Assembly (NCBI RefSeq): GCF_900602065.1
Contig: NZ_UWFN01000285.1
Coordinates: forward strand, 558,001 to 622,000
Source: Pseudomonas viridiflava
GTDB taxonomy: Bacteria; Pseudomonadota; Gammaproteobacteria; Pseudomonadales; Pseudomonadaceae
DNA: 64,000 nt
Direction: 5' to 3'
The notes beneath the pieces are model-generated. The model was not told the DNA's origin. It did no database searches and saw only the letters and a program-made list of their open reading frames with translations. Positions 16,479-24,826 of this stretch are shown here, in pieces; the first letter of the stretch is position 1; the number at the start of each line of letters is the position of its first letter. A program made the translations under genes and the position numbers.

Positions 16479-17597
16479 ATGCGTCATGACACCCACGATC
16501 TGCTGGCGCCGGTGCCAGGCACTGCGCGGCAGATCCACAGTTTTCACTACGGTCCGCAAGACGGCGCCTGCAAAATCTACATCCAGGCATCGCTGCATGC
16601 CGACGAGCTGCCGGGCATGCTGGTCGCCTGGTACCTCAAGCAGCGTTTGAGCGAACTGGAAAACGCAGGTTTGCTGCTCGGTGAAATCGTCGTCGTGCCG
16701 GTCGCCAACCCTATCGGCCTGGAACAGGTCCTGATGGACGTTCCGCTGGGCCGCTACGAACTGGAAAGCGGACAGAACTTCAACCGCTGGTTTGCCGACC
16801 TTGGCGTAGTCGTGGGTGACGACGTTGAAGCACAACTCAATGAAGACCCTCAGCATAACGTCCAGTTGATCCGCCGCAGCCTGAACAAAGCGCTTCAAGC
16901 CCAGCCAGCAGCCACGCAACTGCAATCGCAACGTCTCACGCTACAGCGTCTGGCATGTGATGCAGATATGGTGCTGGACCTGCATTGCGACTTCGAGTCC
17001 GTCGAGCACCTGTACACCACGCCTGAAGCCTGGCCGCAGGTGGAAATGCTTTCACGCTACCTCGGTGCCCAGGCCAGCCTGTTGGCGACTGACTCCGGTG
17101 GCCAGTCATTCGATGAGTGCTTCACGCTGGTCTGGTGGCAATTGCAGCAGCGCTTTGGTGATCGCTTCGCGATTCCCATGGGCAGCTTTTCCGTGACCCT
17201 GGAGTTGCGTGGCCAAGGCGATGTCAATCACGCCTTGGCCAGCCGCGACTGCCAGGCACTGATCAACTACCTGATTCATTTCGGCGCCATTGGCGGTGAC
17301 GTCTCGGTCGCCCCCGAATTGCTTTACCCGGCCACGCCACTGGCGGCGGTTGAACCGGTGGCCACGCCCGTTGGCGGGCTACTGGTGTTCTGTGCCCAGC
17401 CCGGCGAATTCGTCGAGGCGGGCCAGTTGATCGCGGAAGTCATTGACCCGATCAGCGACGCTGTCATGCCGATCCACACGCTCAATTCCGGCCTGCTCTA
17501 TGCGCGCTCGTTACGCCGCATGGCCACCGCCGGCATGGTCATCGCTCACGTCGCAGGCACCGAAGCCTACCGTAGCGGCTACCTACTTTCTCCTTGA
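16479..17597 (+). CDS. aotO: AotO-like zinc carboxypeptidase/deacylase (AstE/AspA family, M14-like)
   Basis: A 372-residue cytosolic metalloenzyme. Zinc ligands are visible as HADE (HxxE, within IQASLHADELPG, residues about 38-41) and a later His in VLDLHCDFE. The GSFSVTLELRGQGD stretch probably carries the catalytic Glu. The family includes succinylglutamate desuccinylase and aspartoacylase, which remove acyl groups from amino-acid nitrogens. It lies between permease and ATPase genes, as aotO does in P. aeruginosa, where it was reported dispensable for uptake. It may deacylate an imported N-acyl basic amino acid; that is inference. Confidence 0.8.
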   Translation: MRHDTHDLLAPVPGTARQIHSFHYGPQDGACKIYIQASLHADELPGMLVAWYLKQRLSELENAGLLLGEIVVVPVANPIGLEQVLMDVPLGRYELESGQNFNRWFADLGVVVGDDVEAQLNEDPQHNVQLIRRSLNKALQAQPAATQLQSQRLTLQRLACDADMVLDLHCDFESVEHLYTTPEAWPQVEMLSRYLGAQASLLATDSGGQSFDECFTLVWWQLQQRFGDRFAIPMGSFSVTLELRGQGDVNHALASRDCQALINYLIHFGAIGGDVSVAPELLYPATPLAAVEPVATPVGGLLVFCAQPGEFVEAGQLIAEVIDPISDAVMPIHTLNSGLLYARSLRRMATAGMVIAHVAGTEAYRSGYLLSP

Positions 17598-17610
17598 GGA
17601 CTTGCTTGTC

Positions 17611-18375
17611 ATGTACAAACTGACCATCGATGGCCTGCACAAAAGCTACGGCGATAACAAAGTACTCAAAGGTGTTTCGCTCAAAGCCAGCAGCGGCGAT
17701 GTCATCTGCCTGATCGGCGCCAGCGGCTCCGGCAAAAGCACGTTCCTGCGCTGCATCAACTTCCTCGAACAGCCGAACGATGGCGCCATGAGCCTGGACG
17801 GCAAGCAGGTGCGCATGGTCAGCGATAAAGGCCATATGCGTGTCGCTGACCCGGACGAGCTGCAAAGCATCCGCACCCGCCTGGCCATGGTGTTCCAGCA
17901 CTTCAACCTGTGGGCCCACATGACTGTCCTGGAAAACATCACCATGGCACCGCGCCGGGTGCTGGGTGTTTCCAAGGAAGAAGCTGAGGCTCGCGCCCGC
18001 AAGTACCTGGACAAGGTTGGCTTGCCGGAACGCGTCGCGGACCAATACCCGGCCTTCCTTTCCGGCGGTCAGCAGCAGCGTGTGGCCATTGCCCGTGCGC
18101 TGGCAATGGAGCCCGAGATCATGCTGTTCGACGAGCCGACTTCGGCACTCGACCCGGAACTGGTCGGTGAAGTACTCAAGGTGATTCAAGGCCTGGCCGA
18201 AGAAGGTCGAACCATGATCATGGTGACCCACGAGATGAGCTTCGCCCGCAAAGTCGCCAACCAGATCGTATTCCTGCATCAGGGCCAGATCGAAGAGTCC
18301 GGGCATCCGGATGAGGTATTGGGCAATCCGAAAAGCGAGCGGCTGCAGCAGTTTCTGAGCGGGAATTTGAAGTAA
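17611..18375 (+). CDS. aotP: ABC transporter ATP-binding protein AotP (HisP-like)
   Basis: A 254-residue ATPase of the amino-acid importer. It has Walker A GASGSGKST (residues 37-45), the LSGGQQQRVAIARAL signature and Walker B IMLFDEPTSALD, with H-loop VTHEM. The insert KQVRMVSDKGHMRVADPDE is typical of HisP rather than GlnQ. ATG 17611 is preceded by TTGAGGA; the much longer upstream frame lies within aotO. In P. aeruginosa the regulator argR follows aotP; here a REP pair and then lhr follow. Confidence 0.92.
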   Translation: MYKLTIDGLHKSYGDNKVLKGVSLKASSGDVICLIGASGSGKSTFLRCINFLEQPNDGAMSLDGKQVRMVSDKGHMRVADPDELQSIRTRLAMVFQHFNLWAHMTVLENITMAPRRVLGVSKEEAEARARKYLDKVGLPERVADQYPAFLSGGQQQRVAIARALAMEPEIMLFDEPTSALDPELVGEVLKVIQGLAEEGRTMIMVTHEMSFARKVANQIVFLHQGQIEESGHPDEVLGNPKSERLQQFLSGNLK

Positions 18376-18395
18376 GAAAACGGGTTGCAAGCCAA

Positions 18396-18493
18396 CCCTG
18401 TGGGAGCGAATTCATTCGCGAAGAGGCCGGTACGTCAGGTACATATCTGTCGTCTGAAATAACGTATTCGCGAATAAATTCGCTCCCACAGGG
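18396..18493. repeat. REP pair, family B (GTGGGAGCGAATTCATTCGCG type)
   Basis: Inverted arms CCTGTGGGAGCGAATTCATT (left) and CGCGAATAAATTCGCTCCCA plus CAGGG (right), about 45 bp apart, after the last aot gene. Confidence 0.9.
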
Positions 18494-18573
18494 TGCACCT
18501 TCTTAAACCAACACAACTAATCCCCCATCTGCGCTGTCTCTGAAATACCCCCTTTCAGAGCACACAGCAGCGC

Positions 18574-21063
18574 ATGAGCAGACCCACCGATTTCGCTCAG
18601 CGATGGTTTTCGGAACGCAGCTGGAAGCCCTTCCCTTTTCAGAAAGAGGTCTGGTCGGCCGTTAAGCAGGGGCACTCAGGCCTGCTGCACGCAAGCACCG
18701 GCTCTGGTAAGACCTACGCCGTATGGTTCGCCGCGCTCAATCGTTTCGCCCAAGCCGTCAAGCCGCCAGCCGATGACAAACCCCGCAAGCGCAAACCACC
18801 TGCCACACCGCTCAGCGTATTGTGGATAACGCCCATGCGCGCGCTGGCTGCCGACACTGCCAGAGCGCTCGAAGCGCCGCTGGCGGATCTGGACATCCCC
18901 TGGACCGTCGGCTTGCGTACCGGAGATACCAGCAGCAGTGAACGCGCACGACAAGGCAGACGCCTGCCGACTGCACTGATCACCACGCCCGAAAGCCTGA
19001 CCCTGTTACAGACCCGCGCTGACGCTCAAAGCACGTTCTCGACACTGAAAATGGTTGTTGTAGATGAATGGCACGAACTGATCGGCAACAAGCGCGGCGT
19101 GCAGTTACAGCTTGCAATCGCCCGCTTGCGCCAATGGAATCCGGATTTGATCGTGTGGGGCGTTTCCGCGACGCTTGGCAATCAACAACATGCACAGGAA
19201 GTGCTGGTTGGCGAAGGCGGCGTCAGCGTGCAAGGCAAGATCACCAAAGAGCTACGAGTGGACACCCTGTTGCCACCTTCCATCGAACGCTTCCCTTGGG
19301 CCGGGCACATGGGCTTGCGCATGCTCCCGCAAGTACTGGCGGAAGTGGACAGCAGCGCCAGTTGCCTGGTGTTCACCAATACCCGCGCACAGTCGGAAGT
19401 CTGGTATCAGGCACTGCTGGAGGCACGACCCGATTGGGCAGGCTTGATCGCCTTGCACCACGGCTCGCTCGCCCGGGAAGTCCGGGACTGGGTAGAACGG
19501 GCACTGAAGGAGGGTCAACTAAAAGCAGTGGTGTGCACCTCCAGCCTCGACCTGGGCGTGGACTTCCTGCCCGTGGAGCGGGTCTTGCAAATCGGCTCGC
19601 CCAAAGGCGTTGCGCGGCTGATGCAGCGCGCCGGACGCTCTGGACACGCACCCGGCCGCCCCTCACGCGTAACGCTGGTGCCGACTCACAGCCTGGAACT
19701 GGTGGAAGCCGCCGCGGCCCATGACGCTGTTGCAGCGCGCATGATCGAGCCGAGAGAATCACCCCATAAGCCCCTCGACGTACTGGTGCAGCATCTGGTC
19801 AGCATGGCATTGGGCGGCGGCTTCGATCCTGACGCGCTGTTACTTGAAGTGCGCACTGCCTGGGCTTACCGGGATCTGAGCGATGCAGAGTGGCAATGGG
19901 CCTTGGCCTTCGTGCGCCACGGTGGTAATTCGCTGACGGCCTATCCGGACTACCGCCGCGTAGAGCCGGATGAAAATGGCGTATGGCGAGTACCTGATGC
20001 TCGTCTCGCAAGGCGTCATCGAATGAGCATCGGCACCATTGTCAGCGATGCCAGCATCAACGTGAAGTACTGGAAAAAAGGCGGCGGCGGAGGCTCTTTG
20101 GGCAGCGTCGAAGAAGGTTTCATTGCGCGCCTCAAACCTGGCGACGGCTTTCTGTTTGGTGGCCGCCTGCTGGAACTGGTTCGCGTGGAAAACATGACCG
20201 CCTATGTAAAAAAGGCAACCAGCAAGAAGGCCGCAGTCCCACGCTGGAATGGAGGGCGAATGCCCCTGTCGAGCGAACTGGCTGATGCAGTGGTGACCCA
20301 GTTCGATGCAGCCGCACGCGGAATATTCACCAGCCCGGAGATGCAGGCTGTGAAGCCGTTGCTTGAAGTTCAGCGGCAATGGTCTGCCCTGCCCCGGGAA
20401 AAGACGCTGCTGGCCGAAGTCATGAAATCCCGCGAAGGCTGGCACCTGTTTCTCTATCCATTCGCCGGGCGTCACGTCCACCTTGGATTGGCAAGTTTGC
20501 TGGCCTGGCGTTTGAGCCGTCATGCCCCCCTGACGTTCTCGATCGCGGTGAATGACTATGGCTTCGAGCTGCTCAGCGCCACCGAGATAGATTGGCAGGC
20601 TCAGTTACAGCCAGAGCTGTTCAGTGAGGAGCATCTGCTGGCTGACATCATGGCGAGCCTTAACGCGGGGGAACTGGCCCTGAGACGCTTTCGGGAAATC
20701 GCCCGCATTGCCGGGCTGGTCTTCTCAGGCTATCCGGGTGCCCCTAAAAGCAATCGGCAATTGCAGGCCTCAAGTGGGCTGTTCTTTGAAGTATTCAAAC
20801 AGTACGACGCCGGTAACCTGCTGCTGACGCAAGCCCAGGAAGAGGTTCTGCGACAAGAGCTGGACGTGGCCAGGCTGGAGCATACGTTGCAGCGCATTAA
20901 CCAGCGCACCCTGGATTTACACACTGTGAAGCGTGCGACACCGATGGCCTTTCCGCTATTGGTAGAACGTATGCGCGAAAGCCTCAGCTCGGAAAAACTC
21001 TCTGACCGAATTGCAAGGATGGTTCGCGATCTGGAGAAAGCCGCCGGACCGGATATCCCATGA
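18574..21063 (+). CDS. lhr: Ligase-associated DEXH-box helicase (Lhr-Core)
   Basis: An 829-residue superfamily 2 ATPase and 3'-5' translocase. It has Walker A ASTGSGKT (about 40-47), motif II DEWH, motif III VSATLGN, and motifs V/VI in the second RecA domain (TSSLDLGVDFLPVER, LMQRAGRSGH). A winged-helix and Lhr-specific C-terminal domain follow. The length fits the Lhr-Core form, not the roughly 1500-residue E. coli Lhr. Lhr-Core is described as part of a ligase-exonuclease-phosphoesterase repair set, and the ligase and exonuclease lie upstream beyond the aot operon. Its stop overlaps the pdeM start (ATGA). No strong Shine-Dalgarno precedes ATG 18574. Confidence 0.93.
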   Translation: MSRPTDFAQRWFSERSWKPFPFQKEVWSAVKQGHSGLLHASTGSGKTYAVWFAALNRFAQAVKPPADDKPRKRKPPATPLSVLWITPMRALAADTARALEAPLADLDIPWTVGLRTGDTSSSERARQGRRLPTALITTPESLTLLQTRADAQSTFSTLKMVVVDEWHELIGNKRGVQLQLAIARLRQWNPDLIVWGVSATLGNQQHAQEVLVGEGGVSVQGKITKELRVDTLLPPSIERFPWAGHMGLRMLPQVLAEVDSSASCLVFTNTRAQSEVWYQALLEARPDWAGLIALHHGSLAREVRDWVERALKEGQLKAVVCTSSLDLGVDFLPVERVLQIGSPKGVARLMQRAGRSGHAPGRPSRVTLVPTHSLELVEAAAAHDAVAARMIEPRESPHKPLDVLVQHLVSMALGGGFDPDALLLEVRTAWAYRDLSDAEWQWALAFVRHGGNSLTAYPDYRRVEPDENGVWRVPDARLARRHRMSIGTIVSDASINVKYWKKGGGGGSLGSVEEGFIARLKPGDGFLFGGRLLELVRVENMTAYVKKATSKKAAVPRWNGGRMPLSSELADAVVTQFDAAARGIFTSPEMQAVKPLLEVQRQWSALPREKTLLAEVMKSREGWHLFLYPFAGRHVHLGLASLLAWRLSRHAPLTFSIAVNDYGFELLSATEIDWQAQLQPELFSEEHLLADIMASLNAGELALRRFREIARIAGLVFSGYPGAPKSNRQLQASSGLFFEVFKQYDAGNLLLTQAQEEVLRQELDVARLEHTLQRINQRTLDLHTVKRATPMAFPLLVERMRESLSSEKLSDRIARMVRDLEKAAGPDIP

Positions 21064-21716
21064 GCCCCTATATCGCGGTACATCTGGACGGTGCTGAAAT
21101 CTGGCTACTCGCAGAAAAAGCCGTTTATTACCCGGCGTACCGGGCATTGCTCATCGCCGATGTTCATTTCGGCAAAGCAGCAGCCTTTCGAGCACTTGGG
21201 CAACCCGTGCCCCAAGGCACAACCCAGGACAACTTGCAGCGCCTGGATCAGTTGCTGCGGCGGTATCCCTGCGATCAGTTGATATTCCTCGGCGACTTCC
21301 TGCATGCCCGGCAGTCGCGCACCCCATCAACCCTGCAGGCGCTTGGCGAGTGGCGTTCGCGTCATCCTGAACTGACTATTACGCTTATCCGTGGCAATCA
21401 CGATAAACACGCAGGCGATCCACCCTCGGATCTGATGATCGAAACAGTACCAGAACCCCTGCTGCTGGGGCCTTTTGCGCTGCAACACGAGCCTCAGCCA
21501 CATCCCACCCATCATGTGCTGGCGGGGCATGTGCATCCGGTTTATCACCTGCAGGGGCGCGGCCGTCAAAGGTTAAGGCTGCCTTGCTTTTATCTGAACG
21601 AGCGCACAAGCCTGCTACCCGCTTTCGGCGCATTCACCGGCGGCTACAGCGTTGAACGCGAGCAGAACAGCAAGATTTTCGTGGTAGGTGACGGAGCGGT
21701 GTGGGCGACTGGCTGA
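21060..21716 (+). CDS. pdeM: Ligase-associated phosphoesterase/endonuclease PdeM (Mpe)
   Basis: A 218-residue calcineurin-like metallophosphoesterase. Five metal motifs are visible: ADVHFGK (D-x-H), GDFLHAR (GDxxH-like), RGNHDK (GNHD), LAGHVHP (GHxH) and an earlier LQHE. Characterised relatives are Mn-dependent phosphodiesterases with DNA nuclease activity. Translationally coupled to lhr by a four-base overlap, making the second half of the repair set. Confidence 0.9.
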   Translation: MSPYIAVHLDGAEIWLLAEKAVYYPAYRALLIADVHFGKAAAFRALGQPVPQGTTQDNLQRLDQLLRRYPCDQLIFLGDFLHARQSRTPSTLQALGEWRSRHPELTITLIRGNHDKHAGDPPSDLMIETVPEPLLLGPFALQHEPQPHPTHHVLAGHVHPVYHLQGRGRQRLRLPCFYLNERTSLLPAFGAFTGGYSVEREQNSKIFVVGDGAVWATG

Positions 21717-21829
21717 AACGATTCACATTGGCATGTTCAGTCTGGATCAACACTTGATCGCAGTCGTTCAGAAAATCCAGGCAGCACCCTGCTGGCCAGT
21801 GAATGCGCCAGCAGAACAATCAATGAATG

Positions 21830-22045
21830 TCAGGCGACTGGAGCCGGTGGCGGCTCATCCGGAAGCGTCGGCTCCCCCGGCTCGGTAGGCTGAGGATACT
21901 CGTTCGGCGTGTCCGGGCCGGGTTGTCCTGGTACTCCGCCAACCATATTGGCCTGCGGATAGGCGAGTAACGACAAGGCGAGCAGACCCACATGATTCTC
22001 TCGCGGGTCAGCCCCCTGGGCGCTGGCATTCGATTGTCTCTTCAT
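21830..22045 (-). CDS. Small hypothetical protein with acidic proline-rich tail
   Basis: A 71-residue protein. An AGGAG sits 6 bp before ATG 22045, and this decides the start. The N-terminal part contains a short hydrophobic stretch (VGLLALSLLAY, about 23-33) followed by a Pro/Glu/Gly-rich tail (PGQPGPDTPNEYPQP, ending PDEPPPAPVA). The tail looks extracytoplasmic or disordered. Function is unknown and no domain was recognised; the good ribosome site is the main support. Confidence 0.5.
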   Translation of the reverse strand: MKRQSNASAQGADPRENHVGLLALSLLAYPQANMVGGVPGQPGPDTPNEYPQPTEPGEPTLPDEPPPAPVA

Positions 22046-22164
22046 AAGGCACTCCTGAGCGTTATCCCCCTGCCCACATGGCGCGAGGAGGAGCGATTCA
22101 GTCAATAGAGTGCCGAATTGAGGACTAATTCAATTCCGGGAGGCTAAACGGTAACAAATATCAG

Positions 22165-22731
22165 TCAGGCGCGAGGCAGTGTGACGCCGCGCTGGCCCTG
22201 GTATTTACCGCCGCGATCCTTGTAAGACACTTCGCACTCTTCATCGGACTCCAGGAAGAGCATCTGCGCCACGCCCTCATTGGCGTAGATTTTTGCCGGC
22301 AAAGTCGTGGTGTTGGAAAACTCCAGCGTTACGTGACCTTCCCATTCAGGCTCAAGCGGCGTCACGTTGACGATGATTCCGCAGCGCGCATAGGTGCTTT
22401 TGCCCAGACAAATGGTCAGCACATTGCGCGGGATACGGAAATATTCCACGGTGCGAGCCAGCGCAAAGGAGTTGGGCGGAATGATGCAGACATCACTCTT
22501 GATGTCCACGAAGCTCTTCTCATCGAAGTTCTTCGGATCAACGGTAGCGGAATTGATATTGGTGAAAACCTTGAATTCATCCGCGCAACGCACATCGTAG
22601 CCATAGCTGGACACGCCATAGGAGATGAGTCGGTCTGCGCCTTCGCCACGCATCTGGCGCTCGACGAAAGGCTCGATCATGCCGTGCTCCTGCGCCGTGC
22701 GGCGAATCCACTTGTCCGATTTGATGCTCAT
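22165..22731 (-). CDS. dcd: dCTP deaminase
   Basis: A 188-residue homotrimeric enzyme that deaminates dCTP to dUTP for thymidylate synthesis. The family landmarks are present: LISYGVSSYGYDVR, the PPNSFALARTVEYFRIPR segment, GKSTYARCGI and VTPLEPEWEGHVTLEFSN with the catalytic Glu, then YANEGVAQMLF. Full family length. Monocistronic on the minus strand; AGGACATC precedes the start. Confidence 0.95.
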   Translation of the reverse strand: MSIKSDKWIRRTAQEHGMIEPFVERQMRGEGADRLISYGVSSYGYDVRCADEFKVFTNINSATVDPKNFDEKSFVDIKSDVCIIPPNSFALARTVEYFRIPRNVLTICLGKSTYARCGIIVNVTPLEPEWEGHVTLEFSNTTTLPAKIYANEGVAQMLFLESDEECEVSYKDRGGKYQGQRGVTLPRA

Positions 22732-23040
22732 GGCGATGTCCTGATAGCTGGGTGGAAAAAGATGTCCGGCATCTTACCGGGCCGAGGCGCAGGGTTCAAA
22801 GGCTGAAGAACGCAGTAGGCAGATGCTTTGCGCACTAATCGAAATAATCCTCAATTGGCTGTTGGCACGTTCAAAAAAAAGCGTTAAGGTGGCGTCACTG
22901 TGTTGCTTGTGTCACTGAGAATCTCTACACGATGTTGAATTTCGATCCAACCATCTCCAAGAATTTTTCCTGCTCTTTGCACTCAGTCTCGGCCAGGGCA
23001 CTTCCTGAGTCGCAGTTAACTTTGTCCAAGGAGATACACC
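22732..23040 (+). promoter_or_regulatory. dcd/csp intergenic region and long csp leader
   Basis: This 309-bp spacer holds the divergent promoters of dcd and the cold-shock gene. Cold-shock genes commonly have a leader of over 100 nt that refolds at low temperature; the stretch from about 22880 to 23040 would fit. It ends in AAGGAGATACACC before the ATG. I see no REP element or extra gene here, and no promoter box was assigned with confidence. Confidence 0.4.
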
Positions 23041-23250
23041 ATGTCTAATCGCCAAACTGGTACCGTTAAGTGGTTCAACGATGAAAAAGGCTTCGGCTTC
23101 ATCACTCCACAATCCGGTGACGACCTGTTCGTACACTTCAAAGCTATCCAATCCGACGGCTTCAAAAGCCTGAAAGAAGGCCAACAGGTTTCTTTCATCG
23201 CTACCCGCGGTCAGAAAGGCATGCAAGCTGAAGAAGTTCAAGTTATCTAA
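23041..23250 (+). CDS. Cold-shock protein (CspA/CapB family)
   Basis: A 69-residue single cold-shock OB-fold domain binding single-stranded RNA/DNA. Both RNP motifs are present (KGFGFI at 18-23 and DLFVHF at 31-36), as is the N-terminal TGTVKWFNDEKG. Strong Shine-Dalgarno (AAGGAG). Followed 18 bp later by a strong terminator. Codon choice is highly biased, as expected of an abundant protein. Confidence 0.95.
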   Translation: MSNRQTGTVKWFNDEKGFGFITPQSGDDLFVHFKAIQSDGFKSLKEGQQVSFIATRGQKGMQAEEVQVI

Positions 23251-23267
23251 CTTGTACTGAATCGCTT

Positions 23268-23296
23268 AAAAAACCTCGCTTCGGCGAGGTTTTTTT
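23268..23296 (+). terminator. Intrinsic terminator of the csp gene
   Basis: AAAAAACCTCGCTTCGGCGA followed by GGTTTTTTT: an 8-bp stem capped by a TTCG tetraloop, with A- and T-runs on both sides, so it could work in both directions. Confidence 0.93.
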
Positions 23297-23334
23297 ATGC
23301 CTGTAGAAAATACCCGCGGCATCGCCACCCGAAA

Positions 23335-23429
23335 CTGTGGGAGCGAATTCATTCGCGAAAGGGGGTTTTCAGGCAAAAAACATGTGCCGAATGTAATGAC
23401 CCCTTCGCGAATAAATTCGCTCCCACAGT
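23335..23429. repeat. REP pair, family B
   Basis: Inverted arms CTGTGGGAGCGAATTCATTC and GCGAATAAATTCGCTCCCAC, about 45 bp apart, between the convergent csp and apbC genes. Confidence 0.9.
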
Positions 23430-23439
23430 TCTGCAGTCC

Positions 23440-24534
23440 TTAATCGTCGCTGACAGAAATACTCGGCATCGCCGGGCTGGCCGCTTCCTGCAATACGATC
23501 CGCGCACCGACGTGGCGGGCCAACTCCTGATAAACCATCGCAATCTGACTTTCCGGCTCGGCGATCACGGTAGGCTTGCCACCATCCGCCTGCTCGCGAA
23601 TCAGCATCGACAGCGGCAATGAAGCCAGCAACTCGACGTCATATTGCGATGCAAGCTTCTCGCCGCCCCCCTCGCCAAACAAATGCTCCGCATGACCGCA
23701 GTTCGAGCAAATGTGCACCGCCATGTTTTCCACCACACCCAACACCGGAATGTTGACCTTGCGGAACATCTCCACACCTTTTTTGGCATCCAGCAGCGCC
23801 AGATCCTGAGGTGTGGTCACGATGACAGCTCCGGCAACAGGAACCTTCTGCGCCAGTGTGAGCTGAATATCGCCGGTGCCTGGCGGCATATCAATGACCA
23901 GGTAATCCAGATCATTCCACGCTGTCTGGGTGATCAATTGCAGCAATGCGCCGGAAACCATCGGACCACGCCAGACCATCGGCGTGTTGTCATCAGTCAG
24001 AAAAGCCATGGACATCACTTCGACGCCATGCGCCTCGATAGGCACAAACCACTTCTGATCCTTGATTTTCGGACGAGTACCCTCAGCAATACCGAACATC
24101 ACGCCCTGACTCGGACCATAAATGTCCGCATCGAGAATCCCGACACGCGCACCTTCACGCGCCAGTGCCAAAGCCAGGTTTGCAGCAGTGGTGGATTTGC
24201 CCACACCGCCCTTGCCGGAGGCCACAGCAACAATATTCTTCACATTGGCCAGACCAGGGATCTGCCCCTGGGCCTTGTGCGCTTCAATCACAGAGCTGAT
24301 ATCCACGCGGGCGGATGCCACACCCTCCAGGCCTTCAATGGCGATTTGCAGCATCTGCGCCCAGCCACTCTTGAACAAACCGGCGGCATAACCCAGCTCA
24401 AGCTGGACACTGACGCGCTCGCCTTGAATCTCAATGGCGCGCACGCAACCGGCACTGACAGGGTCCTGATTCAAATAGGGATCGGTATATTGGCGAAGGA
24501 CGGCTTCCACCGCTGCGCGGTTAACAGCGCTCAT
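23440..24534 (-). CDS. apbC: Iron-sulfur cluster carrier protein ApbC (Mrp/NBP35 ATPase)
   Basis: A 364-residue P-loop ATPase that binds and transfers 4Fe-4S clusters. Residues 1-90 form a MIP18/DUF59 domain (VEAVLRQYTDPYLNQDPVSA). The deviant Walker A GKGGVGKST lies at 107-115. The CxxC cluster-binding motif is in HICSNCGHAEH. Residues DMPPGTGDIQLTL match Walker B. Full-length. It is divergent from metG, a neighbour pairing seen in many gammaproteobacteria. Confidence 0.95.
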   Translation of the reverse strand: MSAVNRAAVEAVLRQYTDPYLNQDPVSAGCVRAIEIQGERVSVQLELGYAAGLFKSGWAQMLQIAIEGLEGVASARVDISSVIEAHKAQGQIPGLANVKNIVAVASGKGGVGKSTTAANLALALAREGARVGILDADIYGPSQGVMFGIAEGTRPKIKDQKWFVPIEAHGVEVMSMAFLTDDNTPMVWRGPMVSGALLQLITQTAWNDLDYLVIDMPPGTGDIQLTLAQKVPVAGAVIVTTPQDLALLDAKKGVEMFRKVNIPVLGVVENMAVHICSNCGHAEHLFGEGGGEKLASQYDVELLASLPLSMLIREQADGGKPTVIAEPESQIAMVYQELARHVGARIVLQEAASPAMPSISVSDD

Positions 24535-24624
24535 GGGCTACTCCCGAATAAAGACAAACTAAAACAGGCGGCTATCCTAACGCTTCTGCGTGCCACCGGC
24601 ATGGTTTCGCTGGAATCATCATTC

Positions 24625-24716
24625 CCGTAGGAGCGCGCTTGCCCGCGATAGCCTCAAACCGGGCGATAATTTTTCGACTGAACTACCGTGATCGCGGGCA
24701 AGCGCGCTCCTACAGG
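24625..24716. repeat. REP pair, family E (GTAGGAGCGCGCTTGCCCGCG type)
   Basis: Inverted arms CCCGTAGGAGCGCGCTTGCC and its complement (GGGCAAGCGCGCTCCTACAG), in the divergent apbC-metG spacer. The core is GCGCGCTTGCCCGCGAT, a GC-rich relative of family D. Confidence 0.88.
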
Positions 24717-24826
24717 CAATGCTCAACGGTTAACCAGGCACATTCCTACAATCAGCACGGGGTGAAAAAAATCGCTCAGACCTTTATAGTGGCCGACCTC
24801 CGTTTCACTTCAAGTAGCCGAGCCCC

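Noticed and set aside
22113..22134. GAATTG..CAATTC inverted repeat downstream of dcd
   Set aside because: Six-base AT-rich arms with no T-run; too weak to call a terminator.
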